Below, piece after piece: positions 19,361 to 29,324 of a DNA stretch of 64,000 bases. A model generated the notes under the pieces. That model did no database searches. It saw only the letters and a list, made by a program, of their open reading frames with translations, and had not been told where the DNA came from. Position 1 is the stretch's first letter, and each line of letters opens with the position of its first letter. This DNA is from Planctomycetota bacterium (GTDB lineage: Bacteria; Planctomycetota; E44-bin39): the NCBI GenBank assembly GCA_004376375.1, contig SOJX01000049.1, positions 40,173-104,172 on the forward strand, read 5' to 3'. A program made the translations under genes and the position numbers.

Positions 19361-20938
19361 CTACTGCGAATATTCCAGGACGGTCTGCACAAAACCGGTC
19401 TCGTCCTGGGGGCCGATAATCGGGTCTCTCTTCGGGTCCAGAATTATGTGCGGGACGCTCTTTATTTTGTGGCGGATGGCCAGATGCGGGAATGACGTTA
19501 TGTCTATGATATCGGCACGGATAAAGTCACTGACGTATGCGAATCTCTGGGCAAGGGTTACGACTTGCGGTGAATCCGGGCACATGGGGGTGACGAAAAC
19601 CTTGAGGTGCATGGGGCTTTTCACTGCCGCAAGTTTGGCCTGAGTATCGAAGCCCAGTTTGACCTCGCCGCGGCCGACAAGCAGAATCGCCTCCAGCAGG
19701 GTCGTGAAAAGATATCCTGACGGAACGCCGTAGAACCGGATTCCGTTGTCACGCTCGCCCAGAAAAACCAACCCGGGAATCCTTTCGACGTCAAACCGCT
19801 TGATTTCCTCGCTGTCTTTTGTGAAATCCAGGACGTGTAGTTGGGCCTTTCCAGCCGTGAGCGAGGCCGCTTCCTCGAATAAAAGACGCGCCTCCCGGCA
19901 GGCGAAACTTTCACGGTCCTGCGTCGCCAGAAGGAGTTGTACCTTCCCCTGGATACCGGGGAAAAGGCCCTGGTACCGTTTTATTTCTTCCTCCGTCGTC
20001 GGCATCTGCTCCTCCTTGATGGGGTTGTTGCACGTCGGGCAAATATTTTGCGCCTGCTCGGGATTGATGAGCCGCTCTGCAACCTCGGCGTAGCGTGCGC
20101 TTGTACGTTCGATTATCTCGGCGGGCAGTTTCGGTCCCGGCGCCGTTTTATCCCAGTCCAGAGTTTCCAGGTAGTTTCTTACTATCTGCTTGTCGAAAGA
20201 GTTCTGTGAACGTCCCGGCTCGTATTCGTCGGCGGGCCAGAAGCGGGACGAGTCCGGGGTGAGCACTTCGTCAACCAGGACTACTTTCCCGTTTATCATT
20301 CCCCACTCAAACTTGGTGTCGGCAATGATAACGCCGCGCTCCCGGGCATGTGCCGATGCCTCGTTATAGAGCGCCATCGAACGGTCGCGAAGTTCTTCAG
20401 CAATCTCGGCGCCAAGCGCTTCAGCCATATCTTCAAACGTAATCGGCTCGTCGTGACCGCTTTTAGCCTTGGTTGTGGGCGTAAATATGGGCTCTGGCAA
20501 CTTCGAGCTGTTCTGAAGGCCCGGCGCGAGCTTGATTCCGCAGACTTCGCCGGATTCCTGATAACTCGCCCAGCCGCTGCCGGCAAGGTAGCCGCGGATT
20601 ACGCATTCAACCGGAATAACTTCCGCCTTGCGGACAAGGGTGAAGCGGCCGTCCAGGACTTCGGCGTGGGGCGCAAGTTTCGGCGGGAGTTCCGCGGTGT
20701 CCGTGGTTATGACATGATTGGGGCTGGCGGCTTTTAATTGTCTGCACCAGAATGCGGACAGGCTGGTCAGCAGCTTCCCTTTTCCCGGTATGGGATCGGG
20801 GAGGACGACGTCAAAAGCGCTGAGGCGGTCGGTGGCGATAATGAGAAGTTTGTCGCCGAGGTCGTAAATATCGCGCACTTTGCCGCGGTTGAAAAGCTTC
20901 ACTCCCTTTAGTCTTGTTTTGGTGACGTGTTTAGGCAT
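19361..20938 (-). CDS. purC: SAICAR synthetase (PurC) fused to a protein-disulfide-oxidoreductase-like domain
   Basis: One uninterrupted 525-residue frame. Residues 1 to about 297 are a full long-form SAICAR synthetase, which joins CAIR and aspartate in purine synthesis: GKVRDIYDL, ATDRLSAFDVVLPDPIPGKG, ECVIRGYLAGSGW and DEVLTPDSSRFW are all present. A linker with a CPTC pair (300-303) joins it to residues 312-525. That part has the tandem thioredoxin-fold layout and the usual ~215-residue length of archaeal/bacterial PDO (glutaredoxin-like) proteins, with cis-Pro sites ERIPGL and KSVPHI and the FYGVPSGYLF stretch. Its redox motifs are degraded: CREA at 347-350 and CPDS at 453-456 each keep only the first Cys. 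An internal ATG at 20005 has a strong AAGGAGG, so a separate PDO-like product is possible. It lies 29 bases after ruvC. Confidence 0.9.
   Translation of the reverse strand: MPKHVTKTRLKGVKLFNRGKVRDIYDLGDKLLIIATDRLSAFDVVLPDPIPGKGKLLTSLSAFWCRQLKAASPNHVITTDTAELPPKLAPHAEVLDGRFTLVRKAEVIPVECVIRGYLAGSGWASYQESGEVCGIKLAPGLQNSSKLPEPIFTPTTKAKSGHDEPITFEDMAEALGAEIAEELRDRSMALYNEASAHARERGVIIADTKFEWGMINGKVVLVDEVLTPDSSRFWPADEYEPGRSQNSFDKQIVRNYLETLDWDKTAPGPKLPAEIIERTSARYAEVAERLINPEQAQNICPTCNNPIKEEQMPTTEEEIKRYQGLFPGIQGKVQLLLATQDRESFACREARLLFEEAASLTAGKAQLHVLDFTKDSEEIKRFDVERIPGLVFLGERDNGIRFYGVPSGYLFTTLLEAILLVGRGEVKLGFDTQAKLAAVKSPMHLKVFVTPMCPDSPQVVTLAQRFAYVSDFIRADIIDITSFPHLAIRHKIKSVPHIILDPKRDPIIGPQDETGFVQTVLEYSQ
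20003..20017 (-). promoter_or_regulatory. Internal ribosome-binding site and ATG inside purC
   Basis: On the minus strand AAGGAGG (20017-20011), then 5 bases, then ATG (20005-20003). It would start translation exactly at the first residue of the PDO-like domain (Met 312 of the fusion), giving a 214-residue protein of normal PDO length. Confidence 0.6.
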
Positions 20939-20967
20939 TTCAGTTGTCTTCCTTAGCTTATGGCTAT

Positions 20968-21531
20968 TCAGGATTTGTTTCCCCGATTATGCCGTTGTTT
21001 CGCCTTGCTGTCAAGTGTACGACCCAATAATTTGCTTTTCCTGAACAGGGCGTGGCAGAAGGCAATTGCGAGCGCGTCAGCGGCATCGCTGGGCGAAGGG
21101 GCTTCGGGAAGCTTGAGGTGGTGTTTTATCGCCTTCTGGACCTGTGTTTTCTGCGCGCGTCCGTTCCCCGTGGTGGCCTTTTTCACCTGGGTCGGATCGT
21201 ATTCGAAGTACGGCACCCCCGCGCGGGCAGCCGTGAGAATTATTACTCCGCGTCCCTCGCCCATTGTGAACGCGCTTCGAATCGAGCGGCCAAAAAACGC
21301 TTTTTCGACCGCAATCTCGTCCGGCTTATAAACACGTATAAGCTCCTCGAGCCGGTCGGCAAGGTGGAGAAGGCGGCGGCTGTATTCAGCCTTTCCGGGC
21401 GCCTTGATAGCTCCGTGCCTGACCCACTTGACGCCGCCCGGCCCCGCCTCCAGGATCCCGAAACCGGCGATACGCGTGCCCGGGTCGATGCCGAGAATCG
21501 TTACAGAATTCGCTTGCGGTGAATCAGCCAC
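20968..21531 (-). CDS. ruvC: Crossover junction endodeoxyribonuclease RuvC
   Basis: 187 residues, starting at a GTG that overlaps the last base of the der stop codon. It resolves Holliday junctions as a dimer. The acidic catalytic residues are recognisable: Asp in LGIDPGT, Glu in IAVEKAFF, and the C-terminal pair in PSPSDAADALAIAFCH. GEGRGVIILTAA and KKATTGNGRAQK (DNA-contacting region) also match the family. ruvA and ruvB are not in the window. It is translated together with der and followed by the purC fusion. Confidence 0.95.
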   Translation of the reverse strand: MADSPQANSVTILGIDPGTRIAGFGILEAGPGGVKWVRHGAIKAPGKAEYSRRLLHLADRLEELIRVYKPDEIAVEKAFFGRSIRSAFTMGEGRGVIILTAARAGVPYFEYDPTQVKKATTGNGRAQKTQVQKAIKHHLKLPEAPSPSDAADALAIAFCHALFRKSKLLGRTLDSKAKQRHNRGNKS

Positions 21532-22865
21532 TATTTCTTCCCCTGTTCAAAGAATGACGTTCGCTCGCGCATGATGAGTTTCAGCGGCACTTCTGCAAAC
21601 GGGAGTGATTTGCGGAGCGCATTTTCCACGTAGCGTATATAATCCGGCGAGAAAAACTCGGGCTTATTGACGAACATAACGATTGTCGGCGGATGCACGT
21701 CGACCTGCGATGCAAAATATATTTTCGGCAGAGCCGTGCCGCGCGACCTGGGCGAGCGTTTGCGAAGAGCGTCCTGAAGCACCTGGTTCACTTTTGCAGT
21801 GGGCGCGCGGGTCCCGGCCTGTTTGTACAATTCTTCTGCCAGGCCGATCGTGCCCCGGACCCCTTCTCCGGTCATCGCCGACATGAAGGCCAGCGGCACG
21901 AAATCGAACCCGCTGAGATGATGCGCGATGTATTCCTCGTATGCTTCGGTTCCGGCGTGTTTTGCCAGGTCCCACTTGTTGACGCCGAGCACAAGCGGTT
22001 TCTTTTCCCCGAGCACGAAGCGCGCGATTTTCTTGTCGGTGGCCGAGATGTCGGCAGCAGCGTCGATAAGCAGAAGACATACGTCTGCGCGCCTGATTGC
22101 CGCCTCGGTGCGGACCCGGCTGTAGCGCTCGATTGCATCTTTCATGCGTGCCCGTTTGCGCAGGCCCGCGGTGTCAATTGCGATGAAAACCTGCCCCGCC
22201 CGCTCGAAACGAACGTCCACGGAGTCGCGCGTGGTGCCCGGAACCTCCGAAACGATTACCCTGTCCTCACCGGCAAGCGTATTAATCAGTGTTGATTTTC
22301 CGACGTTGCGCTTGCCGACCACGGCGAGGCGCATGACCGCTTCAAGGGGTTCATCACGCCCTTCGATGTTTCCAAGGTGCTCAGAGAGGGCCTGAAGCAG
22401 CTCAAGGCGGCCTTTACGGCCCTTTGCGGACACGGGCATCGCTTCGCCGAGGCCAAGCTCGAAGAACTCCACGGCGGCTTCGGCCAGTCTGGGAGTATCG
22501 GCCTTGTTGGCGCAGAAGACGACGGGTTTCAGCAGGCGGCGAAGGCGGTTCGCCACCCGCCGGTCAAGCGGCGTTATCCCGTCGCGCGCGTCTACAAGGA
22601 AGCATATTAGGTCCGCGCTTCTGAGCGCTGTTTCGATCTGCGCTTCGATATGGTCTTCCAGAGATTCGCTGTCAACCACTCCCAGGCCGCCGGTGTCGAC
22701 CAGCTCGAATCTGAGGTCTTCTTCCTCGATAACGGTGCTTATTCTATCGCGGGTTACGCCGGCCGTCGGCTCGACGATGGCAATGCGGCGCCGTGCAAGA
22801 AAATTGAACAGCGTCGATTTCCCGACGTTCGGGCGGCCTACTATGACAACGGTAGGAAGAGGCAT
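21531..22865 (-). CDS. der: Ribosome-assembly GTPase Der (EngA)
   Basis: 444 residues with two tandem GTPase domains and a C-terminal KH-like domain, the diagnostic Der layout. First domain: GRPNVGKST (G1), DTGG (G3), NKAD (G4). Second domain: GKRNVGKST, DTAGLRKR, NKWD. The C-terminus contains PPTIVMFVNKPEFFSPDYIRY-type KH sequence (split here between strands). Der binds the 50S subunit and is needed for its maturation. The gene heads the der-ruvC-purC transcript. Confidence 0.96.
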   Translation of the reverse strand: MPLPTVVIVGRPNVGKSTLFNFLARRRIAIVEPTAGVTRDRISTVIEEEDLRFELVDTGGLGVVDSESLEDHIEAQIETALRSADLICFLVDARDGITPLDRRVANRLRRLLKPVVFCANKADTPRLAEAAVEFFELGLGEAMPVSAKGRKGRLELLQALSEHLGNIEGRDEPLEAVMRLAVVGKRNVGKSTLINTLAGEDRVIVSEVPGTTRDSVDVRFERAGQVFIAIDTAGLRKRARMKDAIERYSRVRTEAAIRRADVCLLLIDAAADISATDKKIARFVLGEKKPLVLGVNKWDLAKHAGTEAYEEYIAHHLSGFDFVPLAFMSAMTGEGVRGTIGLAEELYKQAGTRAPTAKVNQVLQDALRKRSPRSRGTALPKIYFASQVDVHPPTIVMFVNKPEFFSPDYIRYVENALRKSLPFAEVPLKLIMRERTSFFEQGKK

Positions 22866-22943
22866 TGCAGAGTTTCTCTAACAAGTAACCCGTGCCTGGC
22901 ATACAGAGGTTATCATTTATGGGAAGGGCATGGAAATAAAAAA

Positions 22944-22961
22944 ACTCCCCGTGCGGGGAGT
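22944..22961. terminator. Bidirectional intrinsic terminator
   Basis: ACTCCCC (22944-22950) pairs with GGGGAGT (22955-22961) around GTGC. A T-run follows on the plus strand and a T-run (A-run on the plus strand) on the minus strand. It lies 45 bases after the last gene of the chaperone operon and probably ends that transcript. Confidence 0.85.
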
Positions 22962-23005
22962 TTTTGTTTTTGCAGCGAAGGGCGCCCGGAGATACTTCCC
23001 GGCGC

Positions 23006-24592
23006 CTAGTCCTCTTTTTTCTTCCGCTTGGACGCGCGACCGCCCTTCTTCCTGACGCTTTTCTTCTTCGCTTTATCCTCTTTCTCTTCTTCCTCAGGTT
23101 CTTCCTTGGATTCTTCCTCTTTTTTCTTCTCTCCTTTCTTCTCTTTTTCCTTATCTTCTTTCTTCTTTTTTTTCTTCTCTTCTTTCTTCCCGGCCTCTTC
23201 CTTCTTCTCATCCTTGCCGAGCTTTTCGAAGGAGAAATAGGCGTCTTCCTCCTCGCCTTCGTCGAGGTATACTTCCTCGAGGCGGTCGCCGTCTACGTCC
23301 TTACGGAGCAGGAAGTAGGCTACCGTCTGCGAGCCGATCCAGTAAGCGACGACATACGCTATGATAAGGTAAAAAGCGATGAAATACATGATCTTTACGA
23401 CAATGGCCAACAGGTAAATCGTGGCAGTCGGTTTGCCGTATATCCCCCATTTCTTCAGCGCGATCGCATTTTTCATTTGCTTTATTTCATTGTTTATTTG
23501 GTCCTTATCCCTGGCCTTGGCGAGCAGGACGTTCGGGTCACCCTTATCTTTATCTTTATACTCGTCGTCGAGCTTTGCCAATTGCTCGTACTGATTATCA
23601 AGGTCATCGTACATCTGCTCGAGCTCTTTTTTCATATCTTCGTAGTCTTTATCCGTAAAGTTTTTCCCTTCTTTGTCCTGCCATGGTTTTGAAAGCTGTT
23701 TCGTAATCTCCCATTTGTCGACATCCTCAATAAACGCACGCGGGCCCACGATAAACTTCTGCGGCGTTCCATATGGGCCCGGCTGTTCGTATTCACCGCC
23801 CCACTTCGGCCCCATGCCGATGCCGACGGCTCCCAGTGTGCGGTTGAGGAAGATGCCGTTGGCGAATGCGAAAAATATGATCAGGAATGCGAAAGGCAAT
23901 ACGGTATAGAGAAGTATCTGCCAGGGCCGGCTGAATACGTAAGAGTAAGCGCGGGAGATGGCGTCGAAAGTATCAACGCCGTCGCTTGCGATGGACGCGC
24001 TGATAAGGTTGAAGCCGAATACCAAACCTACCGCAAGAAGCGTGACGATCAGAATCGCAGCGAATACGAGGATATACACGAATATGAGGATAATAGGCCC
24101 GACGTGCGGTATCCGGCCCATGACGCCCGCGAGCATGCAGCACATGTAAAAGAAGATCATCGCGATAACGATGAACAGAACCGCAAAGATGTGCGTGCCG
24201 AAACGTTTCACCGCGAATGCAACCGCGTTCTTGAGCTCGATAGTCTCGTCACGCGCGATTCGCATGGCCATTATGCGTGCGATTGCGCCCGAGAAAAAGG
24301 CCCAGGCGATGACGAACCAGATCGCATACAGAAGGTTCTGGCACGAGAAAACAGATGTAGTGATACCGGGGCCCGGTTTCCACCAGGCGAGGTTCTCAAT
24401 GAACTCCCAAATGGGCATGATTATTCCCCATTTGGCGTACGCCTCGGTCGGACCGGCCAACGCCTTGAAGAGCAGGAAGTTACCCAGCCTGAAAATCCAG
24501 ACGCCAATAAAGGCGAGGAGAAGTGCGTTCAGGCAGAAGGGAACTTTCAACCCTTCAAACAAACCCCGGCGCTCACGGCTATAATCTTCCAT
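23006..24592 (-). CDS. Multi-pass membrane protein with Lys/Glu-rich tail
   Basis: 528 residues. About six to seven hydrophobic segments are visible (for example NALLLAFIGVWIF, LYAIWFVIAWAFF, HIFAVLFIVIAMIFFYMCC, IILIFVYILVFAAILIVTLL and ILLYTVLPFAFLIIFFAFA), plus one more near residues 395-430. A charged loop of ~110 residues separates the last one. The motif DAISRAYSYVFSRPWQ follows a membrane segment and looks conserved in type. The final ~75 residues are almost only Lys, Glu and Asp, so the DNA strand is a ~200-base purine tract. It is the last gene of the chaperone operon, 20 bases after yacG. Function unknown. Confidence 0.75.
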   Translation of the reverse strand: MEDYSRERRGLFEGLKVPFCLNALLLAFIGVWIFRLGNFLLFKALAGPTEAYAKWGIIMPIWEFIENLAWWKPGPGITTSVFSCQNLLYAIWFVIAWAFFSGAIARIMAMRIARDETIELKNAVAFAVKRFGTHIFAVLFIVIAMIFFYMCCMLAGVMGRIPHVGPIILIFVYILVFAAILIVTLLAVGLVFGFNLISASIASDGVDTFDAISRAYSYVFSRPWQILLYTVLPFAFLIIFFAFANGIFLNRTLGAVGIGMGPKWGGEYEQPGPYGTPQKFIVGPRAFIEDVDKWEITKQLSKPWQDKEGKNFTDKDYEDMKKELEQMYDDLDNQYEQLAKLDDEYKDKDKGDPNVLLAKARDKDQINNEIKQMKNAIALKKWGIYGKPTATIYLLAIVVKIMYFIAFYLIIAYVVAYWIGSQTVAYFLLRKDVDGDRLEEVYLDEGEEEDAYFSFEKLGKDEKKEEAGKKEEKKKKKKEDKEKEKKGEKKKEEESKEEPEEEEKEDKAKKKSVRKKGGRASKRKKKED

Positions 24593-24612
24593 CTTTCCCC
24601 CTTTAGTGGGCT

Positions 24613-24885
24613 TTATGAAGTTGTATTCCTTTTTCGTTTATTACGTTCCGCGTCCGTTCGGATCCGCGGTTCTTCCTCGCCTTTGATTGCATTCTCTTCG
24701 GGTGCGTTCAACGATTCATCCGGTAAAAGCGAATCACTGATCCCGTATTCCCCGTCGAGCCATTTCCCAAGGTCGATAAGCTTGCACGGCTCGCAGCAAA
24801 AGGGGTAGAACGGATTCAATTTCTTGCTGGCAGCGTTTTTGGTCAGGGGCTTATGACAAATCGGACATTTCACATGCGTCCCCAT
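24613..24885 (-). CDS. yacG: YacG-type zinc-ribbon DNA gyrase inhibitor
   Basis: 90 residues. The N-terminal zinc ribbon CPICHKPL ... FPFCCEPCKLIDLGKWL-type sequence (CxxC and CxxxC) followed by DGEYGI is the YacG signature. YacG binds GyrB and inhibits gyrase in Escherichia coli. The acidic/basic C-terminal half is variable. Its ATG shares one base with the stop codon of the preceding fmdB-type gene (TAATG), so they are translated together. Confidence 0.85.
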   Translation of the reverse strand: MGTHVKCPICHKPLTKNAASKKLNPFYPFCCEPCKLIDLGKWLDGEYGISDSLLPDESLNAPEENAIKGEEEPRIRTDAERNKRKRNTTS

Positions 24886-25196
24886 TAGTCCGGCTTTGCC
24901 TCTGACTTTGAATTTTCCGCTGCTTTGCCTGAAGAAGTTCCTTTCGCGGTTTTATTTTCCCCAGGCTTTTTTTCCGCCCCTTCTTTGCCGTTTCCACCCC
25001 GGTTGGATGACTTGCGTTTATAATCCGTTTCATAGAAACCGGAGCCTTTGAAAATGATACCTGACCCGGTTCCCAGAAGCCTCTTTACCTTCCTTTTCCT
25101 GCAGTTCGGACAGTACCTGACCGGCTTTGCCGTCATGGACTGAAATTTCTCAAAACGGTATCCGCAATCCGGGCATTCGTACTCATAAGTCGGCAT
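24885..25196 (-). CDS. FmdB-family zinc-ribbon regulatory protein
   Basis: 103 residues from the ATG at 25196; the longer frame from 25229 has no family support. MPTYEYECPDCGYRFE, the second pair CPNC and the GIIFKGSGFYETDY stretch are the FmdB/putative regulatory zinc-ribbon hallmark. A Lys/Ser/Gly-rich tail follows. The biochemical role of the family is not established. In the chaperone operon it sits between grpE and yacG. Confidence 0.88.
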   Translation of the reverse strand: MPTYEYECPDCGYRFEKFQSMTAKPVRYCPNCRKRKVKRLLGTGSGIIFKGSGFYETDYKRKSSNRGGNGKEGAEKKPGENKTAKGTSSGKAAENSKSEAKPD

Positions 25197-25325
25197 GACA
25201 GCCTCAGAAGTATCACGGTATTCTAGCAAACCGCGGATTCAACGCAACATTTTTCCGGCCTAATTACCGTGTTTTTTTAAGCCTTCCGCGGGCCGTGCAT
25301 TGGATGCGCCGCACGGCATAATCTA

Positions 25326-26018
25326 TCAGTCCTCAGCGGGTCCACCGTTCGGCAGTTCTTCTTCCTGATCTGGCGGGCCGGGCTCGGAGACTTTGACCTT
25401 GGGCGCCCTGAGGACCCATTCATCAAGCATATAGCCCGTTTGAAGCTCCTCAAGCACCATCGCCTCCGTATGCTCCGGCACCGGTTCGGTGAACATTGCC
25501 TCGTGAAAATGTGGGTCAAAGGGCTTGCCTGCCGCCTCCAGCTGCCTGAGCCCATATGATTCAAGGGCAGAAATCAGGGAATCATGGGTGATTTTCAGGC
25601 CTTCAAGCAATCCCGCGCTGTCTTCCGGGGACTCTTCAGCGTGTTTAAGCGTAAGATCGAAGTTGTCCAGCGTCGTAATCAATGAGCGCATGACGTTTCT
25701 GAGCGCCTGGCGTGACCAGATTTCACGTTCTTTCTTGATACGGTTCCGGTAATTGATAAGGTCGGCTTTCGCGCGCTTCAGCTCTTCAAGAAATGAATCC
25801 CTTTCTGCCGCTTTACCAAATAATTTGCGTGCCTGTTCCTCTTCCATCGGCCACTCGAATGACGCTTTCACTTCGGCAGAATCGTCCTCAGCTCCGTTTT
25901 CCGCAGCAGGCGCAGTTTCGGAACTGAGGATTTCTTCTATCTCCTCTTCCGACGGGACGACAATACTTTCGGGCTCGTTCTCGTTGTCAGGCACTTGTTT
26001 GTCTTTTTCCTGGTCCAC
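25326..26018 (-). CDS. grpE: Nucleotide exchange factor GrpE
   Basis: 230 residues, starting at GTG (26018) with AGGTGA upstream. GrpE releases ADP from DnaK. An acidic N-terminal tail (1-70) precedes the long dimerisation helix (RAKADLINYRNRIKKEREI) and the beta-domain motif AGKPFDPHFHEAM. The C-terminal ~25 residues are an extra acidic/Pro tail. It follows dnaJ by 44 bases. dnaK itself is not in the window. Confidence 0.93.
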   Translation of the reverse strand: MDQEKDKQVPDNENEPESIVVPSEEEIEEILSSETAPAAENGAEDDSAEVKASFEWPMEEEQARKLFGKAAERDSFLEELKRAKADLINYRNRIKKEREIWSRQALRNVMRSLITTLDNFDLTLKHAEESPEDSAGLLEGLKITHDSLISALESYGLRQLEAAGKPFDPHFHEAMFTEPVPEHTEAMVLEELQTGYMLDEWVLRAPKVKVSEPGPPDQEEELPNGGPAED

Positions 26019-26062
26019 GGTTCACCTGTATCCTTTCCGAACGATGGCGGTTTGGACCGGTA

Positions 26063-27178
26063 CTACTCGAAAAACTCCTTGACTCTTCTGAACAATCCTT
26101 TCTTTTTCCTTTTTGTCAGGTTCTTTTCCTCCAGGACGCCGAGTTCCCTGTAAAGCTCTTCCTGGCGTTTTGTCAGCTTCTCGGGAATCTCCACTACCAC
26201 CTTCACAAGCTGGCTACCGCGTCCGTAGCCGTCTATATTTGGGAGTCCCCGGGCGCGTAGCCTGAGTACCTGCCCGCTCTGGATGCCGGACGGTATTTCA
26301 AGGTTTGCGGTCCCGTCGATTGTCGGCACCTCCACCACGTCACCCATAACTGCCTGCGGGACAGTAATTGGAAGCTCGCAGACGAGGTCGTCGCGGGAGC
26401 GGACAAAGAACTCATGAGGCTTTACCCTCACGAATACGTACAGGTCACCGGGTGGCCCGCCGGGTTCGCCCGGCTCGCCCTCGCCTGTTATGCGCAGGCG
26501 CATGCCATCCTCGATGCCGGCGGGTATGTTTATCTCAAGGCTTTTCTTGACCATTATCCGGCCGCTGCCTTTGCAGGTCTTGCAGCGGTGTTTTATTGTC
26601 TTTCCCCGTCCGCCGCAGCTCGGGCAGGTGGTCCTGAGCCTGAAGAAACCCTGAGACTGTTCAACTTCGCCCACACCTTCGCATGTATTGCATACTTCGG
26701 GCTCCGTACCCGGTTTTGCTCCGCTGCCTTCACATGTTTCGCAGGTATCGTGTTTTGAGATTTCAACCGTTTTTGCCGCGCCGGTTGCGGTTTCTTCCAG
26801 CGTGATTTCCAGTTCAATCCGAAGGCTTGCACCGGCGCGCGGCCCCCGGCGCCTGCGCGAACCGAACCCAAGCAGGTCCGAGAAAAAAGAATCGGAGCCG
26901 AAAAGGGATTCGATAATATCCTCGACCGAAGAAAAGCTTCTTATGCCCACGCCGGCGAGGCCCGCATGTCCGTACTGGTCGTAAAGGCGTCGTTTTCTCG
27001 CGTCGGAGAGAACCTCGTATGCTTCAGCGGCTTCCTTGAATTTTTCCTCGGCTTCGTGGTCGCCCGGGTTTTTATCCGGGTGGAACTTCATTGCGGCGCG
27101 ACGGTACGCTTTTTTTATTTCCCCGAAGGAGGCGTCTCTGCCGACGTCCAGAACTTCGTAATAGTCGCGCTTCTCCAT
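26063..27178 (-). CDS. dnaJ: Chaperone DnaJ
   Basis: 371 residues with the complete type I layout: J domain with HPD in [10 protein letters not shown] (residues 33-35), a Gly/Phe-like region, four zinc motifs [24 protein letters not shown] and CKTCKGSG, and the C-terminal substrate-binding domains. It stimulates DnaK ATPase and delivers unfolded substrates. The gap to groEL1 (123 bases) is filled by a palindromic repeat. Confidence 0.96.
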   Translation of the reverse strand: MEKRDYYEVLDVGRDASFGEIKKAYRRAAMKFHPDKNPGDHEAEEKFKEAAEAYEVLSDARKRRLYDQYGHAGLAGVGIRSFSSVEDIIESLFGSDSFFSDLLGFGSRRRRGPRAGASLRIELEITLEETATGAAKTVEISKHDTCETCEGSGAKPGTEPEVCNTCEGVGEVEQSQGFFRLRTTCPSCGGRGKTIKHRCKTCKGSGRIMVKKSLEINIPAGIEDGMRLRITGEGEPGEPGGPPGDLYVFVRVKPHEFFVRSRDDLVCELPITVPQAVMGDVVEVPTIDGTANLEIPSGIQSGQVLRLRARGLPNIDGYGRGSQLVKVVVEIPEKLTKRQEELYRELGVLEEKNLTKRKKKGLFRRVKEFFE

Positions 27179-27192
27179 GAAAACCCCAAAAC

Positions 27193-27301
27193 GATTTCAG
27201 ATTGCAGATTTCGGATTGCAGATTCGTGGCACGGCATGCCGTGCTCAATTCGGTACGACAGACATTTCTGTAATCCGCAATCGACAATCCGCAATCCGCA
27301 A

Positions 27302-27304
<3 letters not shown>
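27193..27304. repeat. Iterated-word palindromic repeat between groEL1 and dnaJ
   Basis: The left arm (27193-27224) repeats GATTGCAGATT-type words. The right arm (27272-27304) is its inverted counterpart made of AATCCGCAATC words. Between them lie the palindrome GGCACGGCATGCCGTGC and the stretch GGTACGACAGACATT, which is also found at 14168-14182. The right arm overlaps the groEL1 stop codon (27302-27304). Confidence 0.6.
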
Positions 27305-28915
<1,611 letters not shown>

Positions 28916-28978
28916 TTATCCTCCTCTTTTTCGCATCGCAGCATGTCGTGATGCGATAATTGTTGTTACCGGTTCCTA

Positions 28979-29266
28979 CTACTCAATAATCGCGAGGATT
29001 TCGCTTTCGCGCATGATGATGTGCTCATCACCGTCGATTTTTACTTCCGAGCCGGAGTATTTGCCGAAAAGCACCACGTTGCCGGCCGAGACGGACATTT
29101 CGCCGCGTCCGCCGTCATCGAGCAGTTTGCCCGGGCCTACGGCGATAATCCTGCCTTTTTGCGGCTTTTCTTTGGCTGTGTCGGGGATTACGATTCCGCC
29201 TTCGGTTGTCTCCTGGGATTCGAGCCGTTTTATGAGTACCCGGTCGTCAAGTGGTTGGATTGCCAT
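28979..29266 (-). CDS. groES: Co-chaperonin GroES
   Basis: 95 residues. [30 protein letters not shown] and the ending [16 protein letters not shown] are classic GroES; the mobile loop (about 17-32) is present. It caps the GroEL ring. It lies between two groEL genes, 58 bases after the GGM-tailed one and 66 bases before the tailless one. Confidence 0.97.
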   Translation of the reverse strand: MAIQPLDDRVLIKRLESQETTEGGIVIPDTAKEKPQKGRIIAVGPGKLLDDGGRGEMSVSAGNVVLFGKYSGSEVKIDGDEHIIMRESEILAIIE

Positions 29267-29324
29267 GAATAAATCCTCCTCTTTTTTACAGGCGGCGAGT
29301 GCGCCGCGACGATTTAAAAGTGAT

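Noticed and set aside
19345..19362. Palindrome TAGGCC/GGCCTA at the purC stop as a terminator
   Set aside because: On the purC strand it is followed by A-rich, not T-rich, sequence, so it does not look like an intrinsic terminator.
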